Assembly (NCBI RefSeq): GCF_963675165.1
Contig: NC_087379.1
Location: forward strand, 3,166,201 to 3,230,200
DNA from: Halichondria panicea
Taxonomy: Eukaryota; Porifera; Demospongiae; Suberitida; Halichondriidae
Direction of reading: 5' to 3'
Length of the DNA stretch: 64,000 bases
Of the stretch, positions 49,501-60,127 are shown in pieces. The stretch's first letter is position 1. Every line of letters starts with the position of its first letter. Made by a program: the position numbers and the translations under genes. The notes beneath the pieces were generated by a model. It had not been told where the DNA came from. It saw only the letters and a list, made by a program, of their open reading frames with translations, and searched no databases.

Positions 49501-52500
49501 CTCTGGGTGGTGAATTGAGAGGAGAGTGTCAGGAATTTGAGGCAGTGCCGGGTCGCGGGCTGCGGTGCACTGTGTTGGGAGTGGACCAGTACTCCAACTC
49601 TGACACGTGGGAAAACACCATTCCACTCAAGAGACTCATCGTTATACAGAGCTCGACTTCCCTCTTATCCCTGCAGAGAGGTGGAGCCAGCCCACCAAGG
49701 ATTTATAAAGTATGTTTATAGGCTGATCAATCCTCCATACATACTCCACACATCTGTATATTGATGCTTATAATTACATAGGTACTGATTGGGAATCGGG
49801 AATGGATGAGTGAGAATGGCATAGATGTGGTAATGGGAATGGAGGAAAAAATTCAGGCCTGGGAGACGCAAGGAAGAACTGTGGTCCTGGTATCTGTAGA
49901 CAGTGAGCTGATCTGGTATATTGCAAATCTAACCAACACACACATGCATATTATAGGTATCCTTGTTGGTGCAATAGGCATTGCAGACAGCATCAAATCT
50001 GAGGCACAAGTGGCAATATCTTCCCTGAAGAAGATGGGCCACCGTGTGGTGCTGCTGACTGGAGACAATAGGAGAACAGCTCAAGCTATTGCAGCAGAGG
50101 TTGGGATTCACGAGGTTTATGCTGAAGTACTGCCTTCTCACAAGAAGAACCAGATATCTGATCTTCAAAAAGAGGGGAAAGTGAAGGTTCGTGCAAGTAC
50201 ATACGTGTTTGATATAAACATCATTTTTATACCAGCAATTGATATCAATTTGTATGCGCGCATTGATTACTTTTGTGTCACAGGTGGCCATGGTTGGTGA
50301 TGGTATCAACGACTCTCCTGCTCTGGCTCAAGCTGATATTGGCATAGCAATTGGAACAGGGACTGATGTTGCAGTCGAGGCAGCTGACATTGTACTAGTG
50401 AAGGTATTAATTGGGTATAATTACACTCAATTGAATTATGTGCATTTTATACTTTCCTCAGAGTAACCTTGTTGATGTTGTGGCAGCCATTGATATCTCT
50501 CGTCGAACAGTTCGTAGAATCAGGATCAATTTTTTCTGGGCAATATTCTACAACATGATTGGCATCCCAATTGCTGCAGGTGTCTTGTCACCTGTTGGTT
50601 TTATCCTCGAGCCGTGGATGGCCAGTGCCGCAATGGCCTTCAGCTCTGTCAGTGTTGTCTGCAGCTCTCTCCTACTCAAATGGTAAAATCTGCATGTGCA
50701 TGCATGATATGTGCATGCATAAAGCTGTAACCAGGGCCGTAGCCAGGGGGGTGCTTAGGGGTGCTCGAGAACCCCTAACCAGCCTGAGTCAAGCATACAA
50801 ATCACATAGAAATGTATCTGATTATCCAGCTGAGCACCCCTTCTCTTCCAGATCTTGCTGCAGTTAGGCTGTTAGCTAGCTAGTATATAGGCAAGGAAAA
50901 CCATTCAGTCTCTAAACTGTGAGCTATTCTGGGTTAAATCTATAAACTAGTTCTCTTTTGTGATCGCGGCCAGCTTCTCTACATGTAAACGTTTAGCCAC
51001 GTCCAACTTGGCAATTATAACGTCATTAATAAGAGGTGTGGCTTCCGGTCAACTAAATTTCAGCACTGCGCGGCTAAAAATCGGGCGCTTCACGCCCTCT
51101 TTCATCTATGATAGCACCCCCTTCTCCAAAATCCTGGCTACACCCCTAGTAACAGTAATTATACCACACTTACGTCACCACTAATTGATCTCATTGGTCA
51201 ACAGCTGTAGGATACATATAGCATACAGCCCCAGGCATGCACTGTTTTCAGTTAGTTTTTTCATTTGTTCAAGAAAGTAAGCAAAGAGAAAGGAGCCATG
51301 CTTGACGGTAGCTACTAAGACTCAAAGTGACGGCAGAAACACGGAAGCTGCTCTCCAACAAGATGGCTAAGCCTCCATGGATACATTTTACCCAAGAAAA
51401 GCTTGCAACTCCAGTGAGGGATGTGGAATGATCACGCTTGGACCAAGGAAGCTCCTGAGCATCTCTGTACGTAGGAGTCGACTTGTTGCTCAACTAGATA
51501 TTTGACGGCTGAAAAATCCGGTATAGTCTTGCTCTTTTTGCAGTCTGCATCATGGATTGAATTGTTGCTACCTTTTATAGTGCTGTGGTCACATAGTATA
51601 AGTTAGATATGCCACACCTACTCAGAGGATATGTACCCCATATCCTTCTCTTAGGTGTGGTATATCCTATACTTGTACCATGATGTGCTCTGACACTAAG
51701 GAATATCCATTGAAACTCTCAGGATACTCCAGGGTACAAATCCCATGTACCCTAGGGTACATTGGCTGTGGTCAGCCTAAAGGCCACCCTTCACACTTAA
51801 GGAGCCACTCTTTTATAGGACACTATAATTACACTGTGACACACTAGGATCACATTGTGAAGATCATTTCTTCAGTATCCAATCAGATTCACTAAAACTA
51901 CCGGACCACATTGGAGATGGGTTGTGTGAAGTTGTAAATGTGGTTTGTCAAGTGCAAGCACACGCACACAAAATGTGCACAGTGCATGCACGGCAGGGAT
52001 CAAAGAGCGTTTACTACTACAGTGGCGGATCTAGGATTCTTGAAAGGAGGGTTTCAGGGCTCTGAGCGGGTGGACTGTTATTTTACCTAAAAAAAAGGTC
52101 GTCACTTCTTTGAAACAGTGAGCATGCGCATTAACACACCGAATTATTCCCTAAAAAAAAGGTCATCACTTTTCATAAGCAATCTGTATGCACTACGCTG
52201 GAGAGTTTTTAGCCTTCATAGTGAGTCACTGAAACTGCACACACAAAGCTTTGCAGGACTAACAAGAACTAAAGGTAAGTGAGAAGTGCATGTGAAAGCT
52301 AGTAAGAAAGGAACAACTTGCTAACTAGTTGCTTGAGCCTCCCACTCATTTCTTTCTCAAAGGGGGGTTCAATTGAACCCAAAGAACCCCCTCTGGATCC
52401 GCCACTGTACTACCGTATAGCAGGTAATTTTCGTGGGGTAAAATATTCGTTATTTTCGTGGGCAGGCTGACCTCCATGAAATTTTAACGTAGGCGTGGCT

Positions 52501-53086
52501 TATCGGAACGTAGGAATGCCGTGCAGCCACGAGACTAAACGAAATTTTTACTCACGAAACTTACCTGCTATATATACGGTTCTCAGTTGTAAATGGGTGT
52601 TCGATAACAGCTTCTAATCAATAGGTGTTCATAGTACAAGCTACCTGTACCATGGATATCTGCGTGTGTATTGTTATTATACAACCTCGTGCAGTTGTAT
52701 GTATTACATAGAACTGCCCTCGGTAGTAAAAATCCAATCCACCCTTGATATCCATGGTACAACTATTACTTGTACAGTTGAGCCAGTGGCATTTTACCGT
52801 CATGTTTAACTCTTGTACAATGAATCAGGATGCTTTTTCTTACAGCTACATAAAGCCTAATGTGGAAAATTACATGGACAGTGACCCTCGTCCCAGCAAC
52901 TCGTACGAACGGTTATCTTTCTATAGTTCCCATCTCCCACTCCACAAGAGAGCTCTGTTGTTCCTAGGAATGGACCGCCTCGCTGGAACTGGAATGAGAC
53001 TTGCAGTATATAGTGATGATATGCCTGTCTCATCCAACATAGATGATGACACCAGTATTGTTGTTTACGATGATAGTATTGTGTAA
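37795..53086 (+). CDS. ATP7: ATP7-type copper-transporting P-type ATPase, 1340 aa, 18 exons
   Basis: Exons: 37795-38602, 38672-38862, 38957-39107, 44951-45117, 45240-45401, 46323-46541, 46622-46732, 46793-47004, 47126-47253, 47367-47647, 47745-48011, 49268-49450, 49500-49709, 49782-49902, 49957-50186, 50284-50403, 50462-50682, 52846-53086. It pumps Cu(I) into the secretory pathway or out of the cell. Seen: metal-binding domains with GMTCNSC (C97, C100), GMTCHSC (C210, C213), GMSCASC (C368, C371) and a fourth, GMTSSSC, that lacks its first cysteine (S445); eight-helix core; TGE (716-718); CPC (862-864); phosphorylation site DKTGT (D906); SEHPL (H948); and GDGINDSP. Vertebrate ATP7A/B have six metal domains and about 1460-1500 aa; this one has four. 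The last exon was chosen because splicing at 50682 gives KCYIKP, the vertebrate continuation, whereas read-through stops at once. Confidence 0.94.
38689..38833 (+). repeat. Coding 48-bp minisatellite in ATP7 exon 2
   Basis: Three 48-bp units each encode 16 residues of the form [16 protein letters not shown]. They lie in the linker between the second and third metal-binding domains. Units differ by a few substitutions (L/P, M/I, D/G), so the expansion is recent but not brand new. Confidence 0.92.
39608..39780 (+). pseudogene. Relic of a RecQ-like helicase (transposon- or repeat-borne)
   Basis: The frame [21 protein letters not shown] followed by YDK and then MDYKLGR resembles the N-terminal Walker A region of RecQ-type helicases (..GRDVFVWLPTGFGKS..). 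The catalytic GKS has decayed to DKY, there is no Walker B or later motif, and the frame ends at about 39862. It is a dead fragment in an ATP7 intron. RecQ-like genes can be carried by repeats in invertebrate genomes; that origin is inference. Confidence 0.55.
39861..40168. repeat. Inverted-repeat element with internal minisatellite
   Basis: The arms agaggaggtagacag (39861) and ctgtctacctcctct (40154-40168) are perfect inverted repeats. Between them are about five units of 40-48 bp built on tctctgattgaacactaatt plus atctgcccacctctag. The repeats are unequal in length and lack unique spacers. Confidence 0.82.
40496..40547. repeat. (TG)n microsatellite
   Basis: About 26 TG dinucleotides in ATP7 intron 3. 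Confidence 0.96.
40660..40756. repeat. Long hairpin in ATP7 intron 3
   Basis: The arm ccaggacctcatgaaaagaa extends through attgtattctgtctca and pairs with tgagacagaatacaatttc through catgaggtcctgg around a loop of about 14 bases. Probable fold-back remnant. Confidence 0.85.
40968..41712. mobile_element. Tc1/mariner-like TIR element, non-autonomous
   Basis: The ends tacagtggaacctcc (left) and gaggttccactgta (right) are inverted, flanked by TA as in Tc1/mariner insertions. Sub-terminal parts also pair with the centre (cgctattcggaggt, gttataagaggttcc). No transposase frame is found in the 0.74 kb body. Confidence 0.75.
44501..44776. mobile_element. MITE with 35-bp terminal inverted repeats
   Basis: The left end taaggccacgccaaattaat continues cttgtgtttcacgga, and the right end tctgtgaaacataagatcaa continues tttggtgtggcctaa. 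They are near-perfect inverted repeats. The body is non-coding and AT-rich. Confidence 0.88.
45551..45670. repeat. 120-bp fold-back repeat in ATP7 intron 5
   Basis: The arms ctgttttgtctgtgtccatg..ggatttagaa and ttctaaatcc..catggacacctccaaaacag pair with a few mismatches around a 60-bp centre. Confidence 0.85.
45754..46257. mobile_element. Inverted-repeat element in ATP7 intron 5
   Basis: The termini gcacttgtcaa and ttgacaagtgc are inverted. Inner blocks rich in ggggattag / ctaatccccac pair repeatedly (cccctacccctagggg, tccccggtagggagg). No coding frame. Confidence 0.65.
48222..48842 (+). mobile_element. Inverted-repeat element, copy 1, ATP7 intron 11
   Basis: Ends are taggatataccacac on the left and gtgtggtata on the right. 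A 110-bp palindrome near the left end (ggaggatatgcaccc...gctaccgtggttac and its mirror) surrounds 48255-48370. A TATA-like tataaaaggacc at about 48399 precedes a 52-codon frame starting ATGCAGACTGC at about 48436. A second copy lies inverted at 51160-51677. The protein is not recognised and its frame is not kept in copy 2. Confidence 0.75.
50734..51147. mobile_element. TIR element (ccgtagccagg type) in ATP7 intron 17
   Basis: The left end gggccgtagccagggggg and right end cctggctacacccct are inverted repeats. The body has no supported gene. The sequence style is that of short dispersed elements common in invertebrate genomes. Confidence 0.7.
51160..51677 (-). mobile_element. Inverted-repeat element, copy 2 (reverse of 48222-48842)
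   Basis: The reverse complement matches copy 1 over most of its length: ttataccacacttacgtcac at this left end matches the copy 1 right end, and blocks aagaaagtaagcaaagagaa, ctccaacaagatggct, cttggaccaaggaagct and ggtgtggtatatcctata are shared. The large palindrome of copy 1 is reduced here. Confidence 0.85.
52020..52407. mobile_element. TIR element (cagtggcggatc type) in ATP7 intron 17
   Basis: The ends cagtggcggatctagg and ggatccgccactg are inverted. An internal near-duplicate of ctaaaaaaaaggtc.tcactt occurs near 52087 and 52152. Non-coding. Confidence 0.8.
52411..52580. mobile_element. MITE of the TACCGTATAGCGG family in ATP7 intron 17
   Basis: It begins taccgtatagcaggtaattt and ends acctgctatatatacggt. 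The interior is almost identical to the XRN1-intron copy at 26261-26469 but lacks about 40 bp before the right end. It starts within 4 bp of the previous element. Confidence 0.9.
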
Positions 53087-53456
53087 CCTCAGTTACTGTT
53101 ATACAACACAACTACTAATTAATGCTGACACTTTTTTCATGATATTTTTGTCGAATGCCGTTACAAAAGCTATATATATATAACTTAACTGCAGCTATTA
53201 TGCCCCGCCCCAAGGAATTTTGAATTTGTGTTAGCATACTAAACAGTTTATGGCTTCCTGGGGGGGGGGGGTGCACAAGATTCACTAGTTTCTTTCATTC
53301 TTTCTCCTATTTGTCTCCAAATTTTATCTTATAGACCCTGTGACAAAGAACTAGAAGAACCTACGAAGGAGGCTATAATTATACGCATAAAGGCCACGAA
53401 CGTGAGTGAATAAATAACTATAGTGGTACGTAATATATTAAATAAAAGCAGTAAAA
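53087..53456. other. Convergent 3' region of ATP7 and DNAJC16
   Basis: 370 bp between the two stop codons. Plus-strand AATAAA motifs at 53409 and 53441 are candidate ATP7 polyadenylation signals; both lie within 50 bp of the DNAJC16 stop, so the two transcripts probably overlap at their 3' ends. A G10 run lies near 53263. Confidence 0.55.
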
Positions 53457-56400
53457 TTAAGTCCATGATGGCCAGGTTGTCACTTTGTATCGCTTCAGAG
53501 TGCCGTCTGCAAACTTCTCCATCCAGGTTTCAAAATTAGTTCTTATTTGCTCAGCTCTACTGCACACACCATCACCTCTTGTACTGCCATTTTGCTGCGT
53601 AACACCTCCATTCTCTTGAGCTCTTCTATTTGAGTTACTATCCTCATCATCGAAATCGAGCACACTCCCAAGAGTATCTCCTACTGACGGAGTTTTTACG
53701 TGAGTATTCAAGTGGGTGTCATCGAAGTTTGAGTTCCCATTACAATTATTTGTGGGTTCTGTCTCTGGAAATACGCACAGTTGCTTTTTAGAGCCCAGTA
53801 AAGCAACCACAGTAGCCACATTCCCAGACAAGCAGTCCGAAACACGCATTCCAATTTTATCATACTTCATTCCGATACATTGTTCCAGCATAGTCTCGAG
53901 CCAATCTTCGTGAGTTCTGTAGCAGAGGTACCATAGTGTCAGTCTGTGGTCCCTGTATTGACTAGTAACTTTCAGAAAAGCTCGCATCATTTGTTTCGCT
54001 TCACTTTCGTTGTGAGAATCAATAAGAATGACTAATGCTATTTGTGCCTGACCGTGCTTTCCTTCGACAGAAGTTTCGTAAGAGTGTTGGTTCATTTGGT
54101 ACAGATGTGCCTGGTGTGACCTGTGAGGAGTGTGGAGTGGGTGGTTTTCATTGTGAGTAGTGTGGTCAGTGTTCTGTTTTTCAACATTTTTTCGTAGCCT
54201 GTAATGGGAGCAATGTGGGAGAAGTACAATCATGAATGTGTGTGTATTACTTAGCCGATTACTTGTGTAATGGGTAAATTGTCACTACATACGTGTAGGT
54301 GTACATGTAACTATTTAAAACACAGGACATTATACCTGTTGTCTGGGTCCTCTGCAGAGCCTAGGCACAGTCCCACCATGCAGAACACCAGCACAGCAAA
54401 CAGCAGGCTCATCATTGGAGTGTACACGCCACTACATGGCATAATTATAGTGAATACGTACTTATAAACGTATGAATGTACATGTACTGATTGCACTGAT
54501 AATCAATATTATACATAGGCTCACCTCTCTAGAGCTAGGAGGAAGTCGTTGAGGTCAAGGACAAACTCAGACACTCTATTCCACATCCGACCCAACCATC
54601 CCTACAGTGAAGAAACTTGGGTGCTACATGTACTATGTTTTTGTATTACAACTCTGTTGCAGTCACTGAACAGAAGAGAAACTGCAAGCAACTAGTTACT
54701 AACATGCACTCCTCCTATTCAGATCCATTGTTAAAACACAAATAAGATACTGCATTGACAAATTCACTACAATATTTAGGTTCACACAGTGACGTACATT
54801 ACATGCATGTTATCAGAGATGAAAACATTGTTCACGTGAAGAGACCATACAAAGATTAGGTGCTGGTAGAGAGTATTGCTCATTGGGAGTGGTGTCTTAC
54901 CGGAGCCTCCTCATCCTTGAGTGTTGGTAGGCGTGGTAGTGGTCTCATGCCAGCGCTATTGGCCCTCAGTAACGAGAGATGAGAGAGAAGTGTGTCCATA
55001 TCACAGAACCCATCAAACCAGCTGAACCGGTTGTATGCTCGGCTCAATATGAGAACCTGGGAGGTTTTAAGCGCTGAATAAATACATACATTTGTACACA
55101 CACATGTACATGTACAGTACAGTGAATTGAAATTTAGTTTGAAATACCTCGAAATGTTAAGTAACTGAGAATAGCCAATACACAACTACATATGTGAGTG
55201 ATAACCCAGAATGTAATTATTCATTCACTCACTGGTCTTGCAGTCCCCCCTGAGGAGCAGGCCACACCAGTGATGGGGGGAAGGGGTGTCAGAAACTCCG
55301 TTTGCCTTGTGGAATCAATGTAGGCAAACTTATCTACCAATGAAGGCTCCTCGGCTGGTATTCTCCTGAAGGCAGCTGTCAGAGAATCATTGTATTCAGC
55401 CAGCCCACTGACAAGCAGGACAACACAGAAACTGAAGACAGTGAAACAGTATATGCATGAAAAGGAGCATAATTTATTACCTGCACATGTGCATGTATTG
55501 TACCTAGCTGCATATAACATAGTGACCTTAAAACGATATCTGCACATACAACATTCAAACATGCGATCTACATGTATAGCACCAAATCCTACAAATCCTA
55601 CACTCGTACATGTACACGAATACAATCTACCCTGAATGTCATCGTCATACCCATTCCATAATTAGAGTCATCACCCACCTGATTCCTGAGAGAGGGCAGA
55701 CTGTGTCAAGCATGTGCTGTGAGGAGAGCCTAGGGAGGGAGAGAATGAGCCCCTCCACTGCTGACTGCAGGACAGCCTTGTTCAGAGGACCCTGAGGGGG
55801 AATAGGAGAATCAAAATTATGTGTAGACCTACAAGTGAAATAAGTTATAGTGCACAGTTCAGTACATGAGCGCCAAGAAAAAATAAAATGTGCACATACA
55901 TAAGTACATGTTAATAATACTTTACTCTAATTGCTGAAGTAACACATTTACCAGCTAACTTACACTCTAAAAGAGTGATGGAGGGGGCTATACCGTATTG
56001 AGGCTTTTGGCTCTCCTACTAGTACTATAGCAATTCGAGATACGTATTCCTAAGCCCAATGGGGGTAGTAGCTATATAGCACAGAGCACCCACACCCTCC
56101 TAACCTTCATGACAGTGGTTGGCAGGTGATACTCCTTAAACACAGCTAGTCTCTTTTCTCCAATCCTCACCCCAAACCTTTGCAACAGTACTCCATCTCC
56201 TCTCACTGTAGTTACAAACCCAAAGTCTGCCGTTCTCTGATGAGCAAAGGCTGTCAGCTTGTAGAGCAAGGAGGGAGAGTCCCTCGGAGTGAACAGTACC
56301 AAGCGTGGACGATTCCTGGCTATGGCCTCTGAGAGGAACGAGTCCACATTGCTCTCAGTGATCTGAATTGGGTGCAAAGATAATATGACTTTCACTATGT

Positions 56401-58129
56401 GATTTCCAGTAAATATGAGCCATATTTTAAAGCCATCAAGTGGCCGTATTTCAGGGTGAGTTTTGTGCAGTAAACATCTAGCTAGAAATCGATGTCAAAC
56501 CAAATGGCCGGTATATCAAGGTGGCTGTACTTCAGAGAGCCAGAATAGCGAGAGTCTAAGTACTTTTGGTAGCTACATATACATGTACCATTTGGAATAG
56601 ACAACCTTTGAGGGCTCACCAGAGTGATAATATGCTTTGGTAAGATGTTATCGAGGAAGCTGATGATGGTGTTCTTGTCTCTCAGCTGGCCGTAGTAGCG
56701 ATGCACTCTACCAGAGACCACACCCACAATGGAGGGCACATGACTTACACCACAGTGTTGAATGATCTGGGGGTGTAGTCGAGCGTGCACACTACCAAGA
56801 CCGACCCCTTGAGAGGAGAGGTCCTGTGGAAGAGGAACAATAATTATGGTCAGTGGCATTAGTTTTCATTTGTAAACCATGTACAATGTAGAACAACTAT
56901 GATTACTAGTCAGTCTTGCAATGGCTCCACACAATGACTCCAATTCAATTCATTTACAAATCAAAACAGAACGTTTACTGTTGTTGTTTTTTACAAGGTA
57001 ATGACTATCATACATGTACATGATACTTTCATGTACAGTGTACATGTATTACTAAAGCACATGTGAGATAGAAAGTGAATGTTTGTATTATGAAGGTTAG
57101 AGGTTAACGCCTGAGGCTCCTAGCAACCCAAGATAAAAGGGTGAATTTGTAATCACGTGACTAAGCATGGAGCCCCTCACCGTGTGCATAGCCTTCCATA
57201 TGACCTCCACATCAGCACAGCGCATGCAGAAGTCCGTGTAAAAATTAAGCAGGTATGGCTTATGATGACTATTGCCCAGGATCTCTGCATAAAACACTTG
57301 AGTACCTATACCGTCACTACGATGGGTGGGCCCAGAAGACTGGAACACGAATCTGAATCCCCCCTCTGAGAATTTGAAACCTTGTCCTCGAGGGAAGCCA
57401 TGGCTCTGGGGATGAGACTCTCCCACACGGCCTGTTACGTCATAGTTACGTCTCTTCTCAGAATCAGATAATACCTGAATAAAATTACAATGCGGGATGC
57501 CAACGTTAGTGATACAATCCTTTTCACTTCACTTGAAACATAAAAGCAAAAACCCAGCAGAAGTGTGTAGAATAGTGTACAGAGAGCCTAATGCTATGGT
57601 GTGGTCACTAATAAGGTTTACACGTACATTTCAGGTTGTAACAGGAGAATCAAGCTTTCACCACAACTAACAATGTGACTAGTGAGCAGATAAATTCGCC
57701 AAAAAATGTATTGTACGACAAGGTACATCCATATAAAACTTGTAACGTGTAGGTACCTCATATGCTTCATTGATGTCAGTGAATCTATCTCGGGCATCTG
57801 GTGATCGATTTTTATCAGGGTGCCTGCATAATTATAGGCAATATTTAGGTACGTGGTGATGTGATACTACTAACAGGTGGGTTCATTTGGTAACATGCGC
57901 CTACGATTTGAGTGACCTTGACAACAAAGCCAGTAGCTACCACAATTCACCAAAGCTTGGCCTGTTTCCTGTAAGCATTCTTGATGTCACTCTCACTGGC
58001 AGATCGAGACACACCCAGGACTCGATACAGGTCCTCAGAGCACACTGTCAGAGGGCCCAGAGCAACTATCATCAACCAACACACTCCCATACACAGGGTA
58101 GAGCTTTTGAAACGACAAAAGAATGTCAT
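53457..58129 (-). CDS. DNAJC16: DNAJC16, ER J-domain/thioredoxin-like membrane protein, 786 aa, 11 exons
   Basis: Exons (-): 58129-57951, 57823-57757, 57474-57181, 56823-56620, 56362-56105, 55791-55679, 55407-55233, 55056-54901, 54601-54525, 54431-54336, 54198-53457. Human DNAJC16 is 782 aa. A signal peptide (1-31) is followed by a J domain with LYRVLGVSRSASESDIK and HPD at 61-63, which activates an Hsp70 partner. A thioredoxin-like domain follows, with CMRC (165-168) in KPYLLNFYTDFC. The middle carries SLLYKLTAFAHQR and FKEY, as in DNAJC16, then a single transmembrane helix (about 513-531) and a cytosolic tail ending MEKFADGTLKRYK..TWPSW, the family's C-terminal signature. Vertebrate DNAJC16 is an ER protein linked to autophagosome size control. 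Divergent from SPCS1 and convergent with ATP7. Confidence 0.93.
56455..56562 (-). repeat. Dispersed repeat in DNAJC16 intron 4, copy also at 63838-63945
   Basis: Its reverse complement (ctctcgctattctggctctc, tgaagtac.gccacct.gata, ccatttggttt, ctagctagatgtt, actgcacaaaactc) matches 63838-63945 at most positions. It is an old dispersed element. Confidence 0.8.
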
Positions 58130-58337
58130 CTTCTTCTCCTCCTACACGTACACAAATGCACAAAAAACTTTTGGAGCTATCTCATTGTGTGGTGAGCTTT
58201 AAATAAAACTACATGTAGATCTACAATACTATAGTGGGCATCAATACGAGAAAGCAGAGAAAGTTTGCTTCAGTCACTCTCCACTCCTGATCCATATCCT
58301 GTGTAGTAATACAGTATAAACTTTAAACAATTTCAAA
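58130..58337. promoter_or_regulatory. Probable bidirectional promoter of DNAJC16 and SPCS1
   Basis: 208 bp separate the divergent start codons. Both 5' UTRs and promoters must fit in this space or overlap. No TATA box is evident. Confidence 0.6.
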
Positions 58338-59970
58338 ATGAAGAATATACCTGTGATTTCTACTCTAGTGGACAACACACCCTCAATGGTAGGTTAACCC
58401 AATGGTAAGCAGATTTCATTTTAATATCAATGTACATGTCACACTGTAGGATTTTGAGGGACAGAGACTTGCTGAAAGATTATCGCTTGTCATCATCGTT
58501 TTATTTGCAGTGAGTTTTAGAGTCTAGCAAGATGTGTTTTTGATTGTGGCTAATATGTGTAGAGGTTTTATGCACCTATAAAGTACGGGCATAGGTGGGG
58601 AACATAATTCAACTGCACCACATCTGGGGGCAGCCTCGATGTCAAATCCTTGTGTATAAGTGCAATGATCAGTACCGGATTACCACATGACTGTGTAGTT
58701 AGTGCACATGCGCAACTATGTCAAATCAATTGCCCTGCCCCTTGGCAAAATTCGAGATCAAATCCCCACCTATGCCCGTGCTGGGGGAGGTGGAGCTTGC
58801 CATTGATAGGTGTATTAGAGTTATAGGCATTTAGTAACGTACCTGCAATAGTGGTGCTTTTAATTCACTAGATATAGCCTCAGCAGGCAAAATTATATTC
58901 TGCTAAAACTAAATTGTCATAAGTGTTTTGATTCTTTGGTGTTTATCAATCACTACTTGCTCCATGCTTGCTCTTATCTTCCACAGGCAGTAGGTTTTGT
59001 GTGGGGATACGTTTGCCAGCAGCTGATTCAGACGGTAGCAATCCTAGGAGCCGGAGTACTGGTGAACGTACTGGTAAGACATGAGAGAGAGGGAATGTTA
59101 CCGTGTGTGTATATATATCCACACCTTACATAATTATAATTATCATGATAGTTCACAGGCCTTGGTCTGATCTACATACATATAGTAGTGAAGCTTCTGG
59201 TTGTCCTGTCACACAATAATTGATCCCCCTAAATGCTATCCCCTTGGGCCGTATGTGGCATAACAGAGGGCCCCCCGGATCGTATATGGCACCACAGGGG
59301 GTCCCCCTAGAACTATACATGGCGCCATACACGCTCCCCCTGCCCCACAAATAGTCTTCCTCAATTCCAACTTCCATGGCCACCGTCCTGCTGTCTACAC
59401 CTTTGTATCTGATGAGCGTTGATATGGGAACCTTAACCCAGTCGAATACCAGAATGACTCATGAATGAGCCACGCTCATCAATAATTCTAGTAGCCTTTG
59501 CATGCAAAATCAGCTAAAGATGTCCAGAGCTCTTACTTAATGTACTAGTTTTGGACATAATGCATCGGTGGACAGAACAAGGTAGCAACCTATACTGTCA
59601 GGCTAAGCTAAAGCGCTTAGCTGCTTCTGTTAATCAGCAACACAAGGACACTTAATGCACATGTGCGAGTACGTGTTTTCTATTAGTTTGGCCGAATCTT
59701 TCGTCCGAAATTTCGGATGATCGGGGTTTGGATAATCCAGGCTCAACTGTATATACAAGTATTATTATTGCATGGGCACGGGTGAAATATGAGAAGTGCA
59801 TTATTAGACACAGTCGTATTAGCTTAGACATCATTCACTTCTCACCCCCCTCATAGTTGGTGGTCCCACCATGGCCAATGTTCAGGAAGAATCCACTACC
59901 CTGGCAGGATGTCATATCAGAGGGGAAGTCCAGCAGTGGTGGGTCTAAGAAGAAATCGAAGAGCTCATAG
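58338..59970 (+). CDS. SPCS1: SPCS1, signal peptidase complex subunit 1, 103 aa, 4 exons
   Basis: Exons: 58338-58388, 58450-58509, 58987-59073, 59857-59970 (17, 20, 29 and 38 codons including stop), all phase 0. SPCS1 (Spc12) is a small two-helix ER membrane subunit that tunes substrate choice by signal peptidase. Landmarks match: MDFEGQRLAERLS before helix 1, VGFVWGYVCQQ between the helices, VVPPWPMFRKNPLPWQD after helix 2 and a Lys/Ser-rich cytosolic end. Both termini face the cytosol in this family. Each exon is too short to stand out alone; the call rests on the joined protein. A MITE (58585-58779) lies in intron 2. Confidence 0.92.
58585..58779. mobile_element. Inverted-repeat element in SPCS1 intron 2
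   Basis: The ends acgggcataggtgggga and tccccacctatgcccgt are perfect 17-bp inverted repeats. The body is about 195 bp and non-coding. Confidence 0.85.
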
Positions 59971-60127
59971 GCACACCTCAGACTCACATAAATCACTGGC
60001 TTTTTGCTGTATAATTTTGTTATTCATGACACTACGTATATAATCAGATCAGAATGATGAATATTAGTGTTGTGTGTTGTTCAAAGGGTGGCCAGTGTGC
60101 AAGTACAGGTAAAAGAGAAGACTGAGG

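Noticed and set aside
50684-50686. Stop codon directly after the ATP7 helix-8 exon
   Set aside because: A GTAAAA donor overlaps it; splicing to 52846 restores KCYIKP and a normal-length ATP7 tail in phase.
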